Origin: Ascarosepion bandense
Taxonomy: Eukaryota > Mollusca > Cephalopoda > Sepiida > Sepiidae
Assembly: GCA_037127315.1 (NCBI GenBank)
Contig: JBBBDQ010001616.1
Span: 1,513,001 to 1,577,000, forward strand
Length of the DNA: 64,000 bases
Reading direction: 5' to 3'
A program made the translations under genes and the position numbers. Of the stretch, positions 41,548 to 52,267 are shown piece after piece. The notes below the pieces were generated by a model, which saw only the letters and a list, made by a program, of their open reading frames with translations, was not told the DNA's origin and made no database searches. The first letter of the stretch is position 1; each line of letters opens with the position of its first letter.

Positions 41548-43120
41548 TGAGAAGGAGAGGTAGGTTATATTAGGTGTCAAGAGGAGGGTTATAGAAGGAT
41601 GAGAATACTGGTGTGATGTGGGGTGGAGTGGATGGAGAAAAGAGCTTGAGAGAAAGGATTCAAGATGATTATTGACCTTACATTTAAATTCTTTGAGAGT
41701 GTAGCTGTTGGGGAAGCAAGTATACATAAGGAAGTTTCACAAGCGTGAAGTGCGAGAAAAGAAGCTGCAGAATAGATGTTGCGGTTACATTTTATTGGTT
41801 TCACTGTAAAAGGGTGGGACCTAATTGTTAGTCTAGTAGATCGAGTAAAATTATGCAGAGAGGGTACCAGGGATCTAAGCTCATCAGAACAGAAGCTGTG
41901 AAATTATTTGTGGAAAGGAAAGCCATATTATGTCGGAGAGAGAGTGAATAGAGTTGAACTACTAGGTCGGTATCAATAACATTACAGATTCTTCGTTGGA
42001 TTTTGTCAATAAGTACGAGATGAATAGCAGGAGCATGCGACCAGATATGACAGCAATATTCAATACACGGTCGGATGGTAGATTTATCTATGTGCACGAT
42101 GGATTCAGACGAGAAAAACCTTCCTGGCGCTACACAGTGAACCGACCTTCCTAGGAGCAGATTTAGCTATGATTTCAATGTAGTTGTTCCACTTGAGGTC
42201 GGCTGAGAGAGTTAGGCCGAGTTGGTGCAGTATTTTGCTTTCAGGGAAACTAGCCGGTTCCATCATGATGAGGGGTAGAAGCTATAGGTCTAGAGTGGTT
42301 AAAGGATACCAGTTTCGTTATGGAAGCATTAAAGTTTCCGACCCGTTTCTTACCCCAGTTCACCACAGATTGGAGGTCTTTTTATGATCAGCTACGAGGT
42401 TTGCTTTGTCAGTCTCGGCAGATTTCTTATTGAGACGGGAGTAAATGGTGATGTCGACAGCGTAGATGCCTACTTGGGATCTAATTACATCAGGGAGATC
42501 GTTGATGAAGATAGAAAAAGCGTAGGGCCTAGAATAGAATATTAAGGGACACCCGCGTTCGTATGATAGTATATGGAAGCATGCCCGTTCAATACTACCT
42601 TCATTACGAAATGACTGTATCTATATAGTTCAAGACGCTGTCAAGTACAGAAAAGTCAGGAGATGAAGGGGAGCCGTAGAGAAAGAAAAGATAGCTAACC
42701 GAGCTTAGTAGAGGGAGGTGGAGAAGCATGGCGGAATGGTCTAGAGATTCAAGAGAAATCGCCCTAACTAGAAGGAGATGTTTGCTGACATAAACGTCAG
42801 TTCCATGTATATGGACATTGGAGTTCTTCCTAAAGAGGGGAAGGAAACCAGGAATACAAAAACCAGAGGAAGGAATAGAAGAGTCAAGATTAATTTCACA
42901 GAGAGTTAAGGTTTCAGGTGAGTTTACTTGGGGGAAGGATTGAACGATGTACAAGTTGGTGTGGGTACCACGGATGTTCGAGAAAGAGATGTTTACAGGT
43001 TTAGGTGGCTTTTGTTTACCTGGCTTAATTTTAATTCTTAATGTGACAGTTAGGTATAATTATGACATCGTAGTTCATAATTAGAGATTTTAGGTAAGGA
43101 GAGGCCTAGAGTAGTAGTAT
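41548..43120 (-). pseudogene. CR1/Jockey-like LINE with endonuclease and RT remnants
   Basis: Minus-strand order: about 42,955-42,600 encodes an APE-type endonuclease part (SPETLTLCEINLDSSIPSSG, HGTDVYVSKHLLLVR, SVSYLFFLYGSPSSP). 42,560-42,100 encodes RT (FSIFINDLPDVIRSQVGIYA, then VDITIYS, HQLGLTLSADLKWNNYIEII). 42,097-41,828 encodes MHIDKSTIRPCIEYCCHIWS, IDKIQRRICNVIDTDLVV. 41,804-41,548 encodes ASPTATLSKNLNV. The catalytic YADD is YAVD, there are stops and frameshifts, and most of the endonuclease-RT linker is deleted between 42,560 and 42,600. The 3' tail is missing. It is the only copy of this LINE here with its N-terminal domain. Confidence 0.8.
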
Positions 43121-43134
43121 CAATTGGTTGCCAA

Positions 43135-43136
<2 letters not shown>

Positions 43137-43190
<54 letters not shown>

Positions 43191-43200
43191 CAATCTGTTC

Positions 43201-43260
<60 letters not shown>

Positions 43261-43268
43261 ATCTGTTC

Positions 43269-43314
<46 letters not shown>

Positions 43315-43345
43315 CATTCTGTTTATACCTATCTATATATTTATC
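43137..43345. repeat. (TATC)n array with interruptions
   Basis: TATC blocks separated by TCAATCTGTTCAT and TAATCTGTTCT-like interruptions, followed by degenerate TATC and TA (43,361-43,391). Confidence 0.95.
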
Positions 43346-43357
43346 TATCTCAGTCTG

Positions 43358-43395
<38 letters not shown>

Positions 43396-43495
43396 TTTAT
43401 TCATATTCATCTCAGTCCGTCTGTCTGTATCTATATATCCACCTATCTACGCAAATCTGTTAATAATTATCTATCCATTTCTGTCTGTCTGTCTC

Positions 43496-43516
43496 TCTCT
43501 ATCTCTCTCTCTTTCA

Positions 43517-43549
<33 letters not shown>

Positions 43550-43558
43550 GAGAGAGAG

Positions 43559-43620
<62 letters not shown>

Positions 43621-43622
43621 TG
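43496..43622. repeat. (TC)n(TA)n(GA)n(TG)n palindromic compound microsatellite
   Basis: TC run, TA run, GA run give a perfect self-complementary block (about 43,516-43,561), then about 28 TG units. Confidence 0.95.
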
Positions 43623-43669
43623 TGTGTACTTGGGAAGTACTTGCAAAACATTATCAGGCGTTTTCAACG

Positions 43670-43673
<4 letters not shown>

Positions 43674-43710
<37 letters not shown>
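43674..43710. repeat. (TA)n microsatellite
   Basis: About 18 TA units. Confidence 0.95.
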
Positions 43711-43714
<4 letters not shown>

Positions 43715-43828
43715 AGCATGCAGCGTGGGTATAGAAGAATCTAAAGGAGTATCCTGTACATATAGTGGTAGGATAACTCCCTGAGAAAACTCTAACTATA
43801 TATGTATATAAATACATATAAAACAATT

Positions 43829-44079
43829 ATAAGAAAAATTAAGGTAGACACGTTATTTCATGGTAAATCGGAAGTATGGGCCTATTTTAGGCGAACCATC
43901 ATCAGCTTCCATCTTTATTTTACAATGGATTTTACACGAATGCAATTCACAAAGTCCTTAAAAAACGAATAAAAATAACGGTCACTTTTCTTAAATTTTC
44001 TCGTTTAAAGGGAGCGACCGTTATTTTTATTCGTTTTTTTTTTAGGTCTTTGTGAAATAACGTGTCTGCCTGAATTTTT

Positions 44080-44083
<4 letters not shown>
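43829..44083. mobile_element. Fold-back element with two nested inverted-repeat pairs
   Basis: The outer pair is ATAAGAAAAATTAAGGTAGA, CACGTTATTTCA (43,829-43,860) with its inverse at 44,053-44,083. The inner pair is AAAACGAATAAAAATAACGG at about 43,963 with its inverse CCGTTATTTTTATTCGTTTT at about 44,010. Tiny spacer, no ORF. A TA tract adjoins on the right (44,084-44,133). Confidence 0.65.
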
Positions 44084-44133
<50 letters not shown>

Positions 44134-44134
<1 letters not shown>

Positions 44135-44792
44135 TAGCAGTATAGACCGGCGTTGCTCGGGTGTAATGAAAGCTTTAAAACTAATCCATAGTCCTGGAGC
44201 TCAGACTAAAAAGCAATAGTTGTTTCCAGTTTAAGCGAAACCGTAGACTGAAAGAAAAATGAATGAATGTAAGTCAAATTTTGATTTCCTGGTATTGATA
44301 TCAAAGAAGTTTTTTTCGTCGTAAACTGATTTTGAAGGCTAAATAAGTTCTTTGAATAAATGGTTTCGTGGCTGAGACGAAGAACTACAATTATGCCTAC
44401 TTAGAGCCAAACCCGAAGCAAAAACTAAAATAAAAGGGATGAAAAAAATACAGACATACAGGTAGATAAACAGACACACACACAAATATCTTGCCTTTTA
44501 TATATATGTATATTACCGATTTTCTGCACTATTGTAAGAACTTGAAACTTCTGAATATCGTTTATCAAATTTGATTAAAATCGGACCACTCCTTCTATAA
44601 CCCAATTTTTTGGATTATCGATTTTCGATATTTATCGGGGGTACCTCGACACAAAACCTAGCTAAGAACACTCGCAGACGCTTATAGTACAATTGTGTAA
44701 ATTTTCAGGAAAATCGGTTCAGCCTTTTCGGAGTCTATAGGTAACGGATACACACACAGAGAGACACACACACACACAGACAACGTTCAATT

Positions 44793-44800
<8 letters not shown>
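44134..44800 (-). mobile_element. Helitron copy, 5' tip lost
   Basis: Minus strand ends CTATACTG-CTAG at 44,134 next to TA repeats. The inner TA tract is nearly lost (44,500-44,511). The 5' region ends at TTTATAAATTGAACGTTG and is replaced by TA repeats (44,801-44,846) before the TCTAAACT start. Confidence 0.75.
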
Positions 44801-44846
<46 letters not shown>

Positions 44847-44852
<6 letters not shown>

Positions 44853-44971
44853 CCCAGAAGTCGCGCACGATATACTAATTTTTCTTTTTTTCTATGTTTC
44901 AGTTTTGACAGTTTTGATATTCATATGTATTTTTATAAATATCTGGATGGTGCGCGACTTCTGAGACACCC
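44847..44971. mobile_element. Mariner-type MITE, about 125 bp
   Basis: Left AGGTATCCCAGAAGTCGCGC and right GCGCGACTTCTGAGACACCC are inverted repeats of about 22 bp with few mismatches. TA on both sides (44,845-44,846 and 44,972-44,973). The GGGTGTCCCAGAAGT-type end is typical of mariner-like elements. No coding. Confidence 0.7.
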
Positions 44972-45021
44972 TATATCCATGTGAATAAGGAACGAAGAAA
45001 AATTTGACAAAGTTCAAAACA

Positions 45022-45087
45022 TTAATTTAAAGCAGTGCTCGATATGCAATATAGAGCTGTGAATATTTAATATTAATTATAGTTTAA

Positions 45088-45090
<3 letters not shown>
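45022..45090 (-). repeat. Hammerhead-associated repeat, 3' part
   Basis: Plus strand CAGTGCTCGATATG, AGAGCTGTGAATATTTAATA and TTAATTATAGTTTAAA match the inverse of the body at 34.3 kb. Followed by TA repeats (45,091-45,123). Confidence 0.6.
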
Positions 45091-45123
<33 letters not shown>

Positions 45124-45128
<5 letters not shown>

Positions 45129-45660
45129 TTTGGTATATTTGTGGAGGAAAAGTAGTCAAAATCGGAGCTACAGGGTTTATTTTTACTATATTAAAAATAT
45201 TATCTTCAGACCAAATGTAGAGTATTGCCGCCATATCTAAGATGGCTCTACCAAATCTTCTCTTTCCTGCATAAGTCAATAAGACAAAACCCATTCAGTA
45301 ACTGTTTACCAGAGATTTCTCTTGAAACTTTATTCGGTAAACTATAGCGTAAAAATGTTGATAGGAACATTGAGGACATAGGAATCAACACTCCAGTGCA
45401 GGTGTTCTCCATGCATGGTACCGCACACCCAGATTTCAGGAAACCGCTATTGACCTTTGAGTGACTTTGGGATCGTTATACTGCTGCCTACTCGCCGCCA
45501 CTAGCACAATTCCGGCGATAATTTCCATTGAATTTATTAAGAAAGTTCGTACACACATTGAAGGTAGTTCTTATTAATTTGCGGGTAAAACGAGCTGTTC
45601 AAATGCAATTTTAAACCAAGATTTCGGGAAAGTTTGGGAAAATTCCAAAGACTTCGTGTC
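45124..45660. other. Mixed sequence, possible decayed hAT transposon
   Basis: No continuous frame; lies upstream of the hAT-like C-terminal segment and may be its decayed 5' part. Confidence 0.3.
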
Positions 45661-45662
45661 AA

Positions 45663-46064
45663 ATGCGCACCGGTGTCCCCATTCCATTTGCAACAAAATA
45701 CTTGTGTGAAACTGGATTCAGTTCTTATTTGTCAATCAAGACAAATTCTCGGAATAGCTTGAATCCACAAGCGGAAACAGGATTACAGTCTTCAAGCGGG
45801 TCCCACGTTTTGACAGAATTAGGAACGAGATGCAACAGAAAAGATTTCATGTTCACATACTGTTTACAAATGTTTCAATTGAAATCTGACTGCTCAATCT
45901 GTATTTGCATTTGGAATTTGTTAAAAGCTAATTTGCCTATTAATTTCTTTATCGCATTAATATATGCGATTACGAAACTAAAAATGAAATCTCTTTATTT
46001 TCAAATGTCATGTTTCCTCTTCAGGGGGAGGCGATCATTAATCACAGCTTTCTTTGAGAAATAA
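45663..46064 (+). pseudogene. hAT-type transposase C-terminal remnant
   Basis: The frame contains VPIPFATKYLCETGFSSYLS, IKTNSRNSLNPQAE, the pattern (PF-T-YLCE-GFS, I-K-R-LN) found in the C-terminal dimerisation region of hAT transposases and their domesticated ZBED/FAM200-like relatives. The rest of the 133-codon frame is not recognisable. No BED finger or DDE residues were found upstream. A domesticated gene exon is possible but less likely, because the frame loses similarity after about 50 residues. Confidence 0.5.
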
Positions 46065-46323
46065 AAAAATTTGGGAAATTGAGTTGGAACTTGTCAGGTT
46101 CAAGATACTACGGAGTCTGTTTTAGTGACTATCTAATCCCTGTTGCGGACGCCTGCACTGGCGTATTTGTATTCTTTAACACTCGCTCAGCCAATCTGTG
46201 GTTTATACTGAAACTATGGTAATCGAACCTTAGCAACAGTTTCTTGTAAAAAATGCGCAATAATGTGTTTTGAGTAGGGCGAGTACATCTAACTTCTTGA
46301 TAACACCGTCTTCTTACTTTGTA
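46065..46323. other. No feature recognised
   Basis: Mixed-composition sequence between the hAT remnant and the Helitron tip; nothing recognised on either strand. Confidence 0.35.
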
Positions 46324-46455
46324 CTAGCAGTATAGCCCGGCGTTGCTCGGGTGTAATGAAAGCTTTAAAACTAATCCATGGTCCTGGGGCTCAGACTCAG
46401 CCTAAAGAATATTTGAAATAATAAAATAATTGCGACAATTTACCAATCGCACCTA

Positions 46456-46490
<35 letters not shown>
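46324..46490 (-). mobile_element. Helitron 3' tip plus adjoining unidentified terminus
   Basis: CTAGCAGTATAGCCCGGCGT at 46,324 is the Helitron 3' end; it continues to AGCCTAAAGAATATTTG and then switches to GCGACAATTTACCAATCGCA, CCTAG (46,433-46,455). The latter recurs inverted at 59,118. A TA tract fills 46,456-46,490. Confidence 0.65.
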
Positions 46491-46491
<1 letters not shown>

Positions 46492-46875
46492 TAGCAGTAT
46501 AGCCCGGCGTTGCTCGGATGTAATGAAAGCTTTAAAACTAATCCATGGTCCTGGAGCTCAGACTCTTTGGACGTTGGCACGAAAGACTAAAAAGCAATAG
46601 TTGTTTCCAGTTAAAGCGAAACCGTAGACTGAAAGAAAAATGAATGGATGTAAGTCAAATTTTGATTTCCTGGTATAGATATCAAATAAGTTTTTATCGT
46701 CGTAAACTGAATTTTGAATTCTAAATAAGTCCTCTGAGTAAATAGTATCATGGCTGAGACCAAGAAGTACAATTATACCTATTTAGAGCCAAATCCGAAG
46801 CAAAACCTAAAATAAAAGGGCTGAAAAAAATACAGACATAGAAGCAGATAAACAGGCACACACACAAACATCTCG

Positions 46876-46912
<37 letters not shown>

Positions 46913-47218
46913 CGATTTTCTATACTATTGTAAGAACTGCAACCTTGAAAGTTCTGAATATCGTTTCTTATGTCTTTTTCTTTGAGTGTATCAAATTTGA
47001 TTTAAATCGGACCACTCCTTCTATAAAACGATTTTTTCGATTATCGATTTTGGATATTTATCGGGGGTGCCTCTACACAAAACCTAGCTAAGAACACTCG
47101 CAGACGCTTATAGTACAACTGCATAAATTTTCAAGAAAATCGGTTCAGTCTTTTCGGAGTCTATAGGTAACGGACACACACACACACAGACAAAGTTCAA
47201 TTTATAAATAAGTTTAGA
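46491..47218 (-). mobile_element. Non-autonomous Helitron, complete copy
   Basis: Minus strand starts TCTAAACTTATTTATAAATT at 47,218 and ends CCCGAGCAACGCCGGG-type hairpin (here CCGAGCAACGCCGGG), CTATACTG, CTAG at 46,491. Host bases are A before and T after (in the TA tract). Inner TA tract 46,878-46,909. Length 728 bp. Confidence 0.85.
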
Positions 47219-47322
47219 TTAGATGTAACACAACCATTGACATTATCTAGACCGTTTCACTTGCCTGTTTCAAACAAGGTATATCCCAAAACATACTGTA
47301 CCACACAAAAATGTTACAATAC

Positions 47323-47589
47323 TGTTATAACCCTGTTTTAAGGGGTCACAAATGAAAACAAGAACACGGGATTAGTGTAAACAATTTGTATTAAAAAATA
47401 CGGTAAAGGTACAAGATACCAGCTTGTCCGTCTAGCTGACGAGCAAGCGGTGTTTGATATCGCAAAGTCACTCTACGATTGTCTGACCCGTACCAGACTG
47501 GTCCTTTCTCGATGACAACTAATCACGTGGTATATATGTGCGAGTCGGGTTAATCCATTACCTTGTGAATTGATAGGTACGCCACAACA
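47323..47589 (-). mobile_element. Solo LTR, 267 bp, with 5-bp target-site duplication
   Basis: Flanked by AATAC at 47,318-47,322 and 47,590-47,594. Termini TGTTATAACCC and CGCCACAACA (plus strand) are TG...CA type. Orientation is inferred from the ATAACA end shared with the other LTRs here. No internal sequence. Confidence 0.85.
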
Positions 47590-49280
47590 AATACATTACA
47601 AAAAATGTTTTTAGGTATTTCTAATAGTTACATTAATTAAACTTTTACTACTTCGTAGAACATGTATTTAGGTATTCAGTCAAACAATCAGATTAAAATA
47701 GGTACCTCCACTTTTCAGCATAAATTTTCGATACCTAATTTTAAAATTGAAATTTGTAAAATTGAAGATTTCATTTTAGATTTAATTAAAAGCTTAATGA
47801 TTAAATTTATTATATCCATTAAGTAAAAATTTCTGGTGTATTTCAGATAGAAATTATATAGATTTGAAAATTACATTTAATTTCGATTTCTTAAATTTTC
47901 TTAAAAACGGCCATTTTCTTAATTTTAAGAAATTTGTAAACAAACAAAAATTCAACGATTTTAAAAATATTTCGAAAGATTTCTATTTATTTTAGTAAAT
48001 GTGGAAAATTAAAAGGTAAATTAAGCTGATTTTTAAAAAAATATTACTTATAGCATAAAAAGTAATATACAACAAATTATTAACAATTGGTCGTGTTCAT
48101 CTGATTGAAGGTTTGACGGATTATTGACTGATTAGGCGATGACAGGTTGTACGCATGGCCAAAAACGACGATTTTCATAAATCTAAGTGAAGAGACAACA
48201 TTCTTAAATTACGTAGCCTATTCATTCATAAGAATGGCAATTTCAGTCTACCACACATGAAAATAAGGTAAAATATAATAAATTAAAAATTATTTTAAAA
48301 ATAGGGAGACGTAACTACGTTTATTAATCGTTGCAATTTTGGACTCGTAAATTTCGTTTCCACTTAATTACCACATCACACCCAATAAATACCCCAATAA
48401 ATACCCCAATAAATACCCCAATAAATACCCCAATAAATACCCCAGTACAGAATTTTACACGATTTTAAACTATTATCAATTATTATAATTAAAATGTAAA
48501 AAAAAATGAAAACATTCTTGTAAAAATTCATTATTCATCAGAAAAATTTTATTTCTTCAGACAATAATGTTCTTAATATTACTTATTTACAAAAACAATT
48601 AAAAGCTTTTCGAATTAAGTAATGTCATAGTTTTATTGGATTCATTATTTTTCAATTCAGAGCAGATTTTCAGTTAAATGGTACAAATTTGAAAAAAAAG
48701 TAGGTTATTTACAATCTTTAATGACTCCTACTTTTAACACAAAAAATAATTTTATGAAATAAGAAGGTTCTGTGATAGCTCATTTAAAAAAAGATTTTAC
48801 CAAGATTTTCTAAAAAAAACATTTAAAAATTAATTTCATTCATTTGTAAATAAGTTCTTGAAATTTCATTAAAATCGGAGAATTATTTGATTTGTTCAGG
48901 AATTTTCAAATTAATGTTTTCAACGGAAAAAAGCGCAAAAATCAATGTTAAACTTTGTCGGGGGCCATGACGGAAATAAAAAACAAGCATTCTAACCAAA
49001 ATTTTGAACGTCTTAGAAAGGATTTAAAATTTCAAAAAATAATTTTAAAATCCTTTGATCTTTCCTCTTAATAATAACATCAACATTTTGACGATAAAAC
49101 TTTATTTTCGTTAAGTTTGTGGCCTTTTATATTACCCTATGCTGTTTTTTCCCGCGAATTAGTGGAGTGACCTAGATTTTTTTTAAAAAAACTCCAAGAA
49201 GTATCCCACGAAGAAAAAAATTATATTTATTAACTCAAAAGTTTACAACATATTTTTTTTATTTGTAACAGCTTTTTTCA
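47590..49280. other. AT-rich DNA without genes; 12-bp repeat at 48,380-48,445
   Basis: About 1.7 kb, mostly AATTT/AAATT-rich. The only structured part is a run of CCCCAATAAATA units (about five). Frames are short and Lys/Phe/Ile rich. Confidence 0.5.
48380..48445. repeat. (CCCCAATAAATA)n minisatellite
   Basis: Five to six 12-bp units. The minus strand presents GGGG runs every 12 bp. Confidence 0.95.
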
Positions 49281-49282
49281 CA

Positions 49283-51105
49283 AAAGTAAATGATGCCAAG
49301 ACACGAAAGAGAATACACAAGGAAATAAGGAACAAATGCAGACGGGCAAAAGAGAAATGGCTCAACGACAAATGCGCAGAGGTAGAGAGACTGAGTAGGA
49401 ATAAGAAAGCAGACATGCATAAAGAGATAAGACAACTGACAGGATAAAAAGCCTGCTCTTCAACAGGATGCATAAAAGCCAAGAATGGAACGATAATACT
49501 GGAGAAAAAGGAAATACTCAAGCGATGGGAAGAATATATAGAAGATCTTTTCCACGACAAGAGACAGCAACCAATAATACACAAAGATGAGGACGGACCG
49601 GAAATATTAAAGTCCGAAGTGGAGGCTACAATGGCCAAACTGAATAGAAACAAAGCAGTTGGCCCAGACGGCATTGTAATAGAGCTTCTGTTAGCCCTGA
49701 AATAATTCGGCATAGAGAAAATTACGGAAATAATAAATAAAATTTATAATAGTGGTATAATACAAGACGACATATGCAAATCCATTTTCATAGCATTACC
49801 TAAAAAGCCAGGTGCAAACGAGTGTCAACTACACCAAACTATCAGCTTAATGAGTCATATTACAAAACTGATCGTCCGAATACTGATAAACAGAGCAAGA
49901 AGTAGAATCAAGCCAGAGATAGGGCAAGAACAGTGCTGGTTCGTCAAAGACACTGGAACAAGGAACGCCATATTTATGATTAGGATGCTCTCTGAAAGGG
50001 CAATACAAATGATGAAGGACTTATACCTATGCTTTATTGACTATGCAAAAGTGTTCGACAAAATACGCCACAAAGAATTGATGGAGATGCTCAGCAGGCT
50101 CGACATATTTAGGAAAGACGTTAGGGTAATTAAAAACCTCTACTGACAGCAAACTGCCTGCATACGGACAGGTAACGAATTCAGCAGTTATACAAAGATA
50201 GAAAGGGGCGTAAGACAAGGATGTGTATTTTCACCGGATTTATTTAACTTGTACAGTGAGAATATTTGAGGACCCTAGATGTTATGCCAGGATTTGTCAT
50301 CGGAGGTCACAATCTGAACAACATAAGATACTCAGACTACACAGTGTTAATTGCAGACACGGAAAGAAAACTAAAAGACCTCCTACAGAAGAGAGTGACA
50401 TGAAGGAATTACAAATAAACTGCAAGAAAACCAAATGCATGGTCATCAGCAAAAAGAGCAGCCTAAAATGCCAAATACAGGTGGAGGATACTAAAATCAA
50501 GCAGGTACGAAAATTCAAATATCTGGGAAGTGTTCTAACTGAAGACGGAAAGTGCGACACAGAGATCCTATAGCGAATCGGCATGTCGAAAGACGCGTTC
50601 CAGAAGCTGAGTTAAGTATTAAGACACAGGAAACTTTCACGAGAAACGAAGAAGAGAGTACTGGATTGCTATGTGATGTCAGTTCTTCAATATGACAGCG
50701 AATTTTGGACAATATCAACAAAGATAAAGGGAAAACTTGAAGCAGCTGAAATGTGTGGTTCTACAGAAGGATGCTGCGGATATCGTGGACCGAGCATGTG
50801 AGCAATGATAAGGTTTCGGAAATGATGGAAACGAAAAGGAAATTAATATTGAGCATCAGGAAGAGACAAATGAAGTGCCTGTGACATGCAATGAGGAAGG
50901 AAGGCTTGGAGAACCTGATACTAACAGGCCAGAGAGAGGGAAAAAGAGACAGGGGAAAGCAGCGGATAACATTTAAAAGGTCTAAGCAGGTGGATAGCAG
51001 AACAGGGGCTGAGAGACGATACAGAAGAAAGCGTGCTAAGAGCCACCAGGAAAGGCCATGATCGCCTACTTCCTGAAGGGACATGGTACATAAAAGAAAA
51101 AAAGA
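49283..51105 (+). pseudogene. RTE-like LINE, longest copy (linker, RT, C-terminal region)
   Basis: Order in shifting frames: DAKTRKRIHKEIRNKCRRAK; SEVEATMAKLNRNKAVGPDG (RT start, NKAVGPDG); RSRIKPEIGQEQCWFVKDTG; YLCFIDYAKVFDKIRHKELM (the catalytic FVDYxKAFD box, here FIDYAKVFD); RQGCVFSPDLFNLYSENI; the YADD box changed to YSDY (about 50,330); FKYLGSVLTEDGKCDTEI; SVLQYDSEFWTISTKIKGKL; and the shared 3' end GATCGCCTACTTCCTGAAGG. In-frame stops occur near 49,445, 49,703, 50,144 and 50,267, plus several frameshifts. The endonuclease is absent. Dead copy, but the best reference for this family here. Confidence 0.9.
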
Positions 51106-51480
51106 TTCAAATATTACTACAATGTTTCAAATTAGGATGGGTTGTTTTGTAGAACGTTCCTATAGGATACAAAACCCATATCCTCCATCAACTAACTTTT
51201 GACTCTCATGCTTCTATCTTGGGTCTCTCACTGGCCATTTTGGTGTGACCAAAATTTAAAGTCCCTCGTGTCGAGCTGGGAATCTGTTTTTTTTTTAATA
51301 TTCTTAAAGTAAGTCTTTTGTCTTGTTTTGTTTAGTTTTTTTTTTGTTTTTGTTTTTTTCTGCCTAATTTTAAATTTGAAGCTTTTCGTGTTTAATTGGT
51401 TTTCTTTAATTTTTTTTTTGATTTTAGCAGATATCTCTTGACTGGACTTTTACTAAGTTAAAACTTAGTAATCCACCACC
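51106..51480. other. T-rich spacer, no feature
   Basis: Poly-T/TTTG-rich at 51,285-51,420; nothing else recognised. Confidence 0.4.
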
Positions 51481-51504
51481 ATGTTTTTTTTTCATTGGAG
51501 TAGG

Positions 51505-51832
51505 TAGATCTATTAATTGCCCGGTTCACACTCCACCCACGTTTATTGAACAGGTTAAGAGGCTCATCCCTTGTTCCTTGTTTAGAATGTGGTTTCCGGC
51601 TTTCTCTTCTCCAATCTTCTCACTTTGTCTTTTTTTTTCAATTGGAGTAGATAGATCTATCTATCGCCCGGTTCACACTCCACCCACGTCTATTGAACAG
51701 GTTAAGAGGCTCATCCCTTGTTCCCTGTTTATGATGTGGTGTCCACCTTTCTCTTTTCCAATCTTTTTACTATTACGTAGCCCCCTGCAGATCAGTGGCG
51801 TTACCGCCTTGCTCGGGGTGATACGATTTTTT
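51505..51832 (+). mobile_element. Dimeric SINE-B
   Basis: Copies at about 51,505-51,620 and 51,637-51,832. Linker TTTTTTTTTCAATTGGAGTA, GATAGATCTATC. As at 2.6 kb, only the second copy has the tail (CAGATCAGTGGCGTTACCGC, CTTGCTCGGGGTGATACGAT). Confidence 0.8.
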
Positions 51833-52267
51833 AAAAAAACGCACAAAGTAAAATTGCACACCCGCAAAATCGGGTCCAAACGACTAAAATCATTTTGGCT
51901 AAACCCAACTATAACAGACAAAGTTTGGAAGTGACCTTGTACCAGACATGGCCGACACACCTTATATTCCAAATTAATTTTATGATTACGATTAAGAATA
52001 ATTAAAATTATTGCGTCATTCTTTTTGTGCCAACCATCCTTTAAATATTGACAAAATTAATAAAAACAAAATAATTGATCTGTAAACATATTGTTGACCT
52101 TCGTACAAATGGATTGGTTATCGGAAGATATCTCGTCAGTTAAATGTGGCATTGAGTTCAGTTGGTACGATAGTTCGTTACTGGAACGCGTGTCATTTGT
52201 CAAAAAAAAAAAAACCTCGGGTCATCCTAGAAAGGGAATATCCGGAAAGTACGGTAATAAAACTTGC
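51833..52267. other. No gene recognised
   Basis: A-rich and mixed sequence; GTCCAAACGACTAAAATCAT, TTTGGCTAAACCCAACTATA near 51,868 has a mariner-like look but no inverted partner. Confidence 0.35.

Noticed and set aside
43890..43915. CTGATGATGG on the minus strand as another hammerhead
   Set aside because: No GAAA partner after the following stem; the stem belongs to the fold-back structure.
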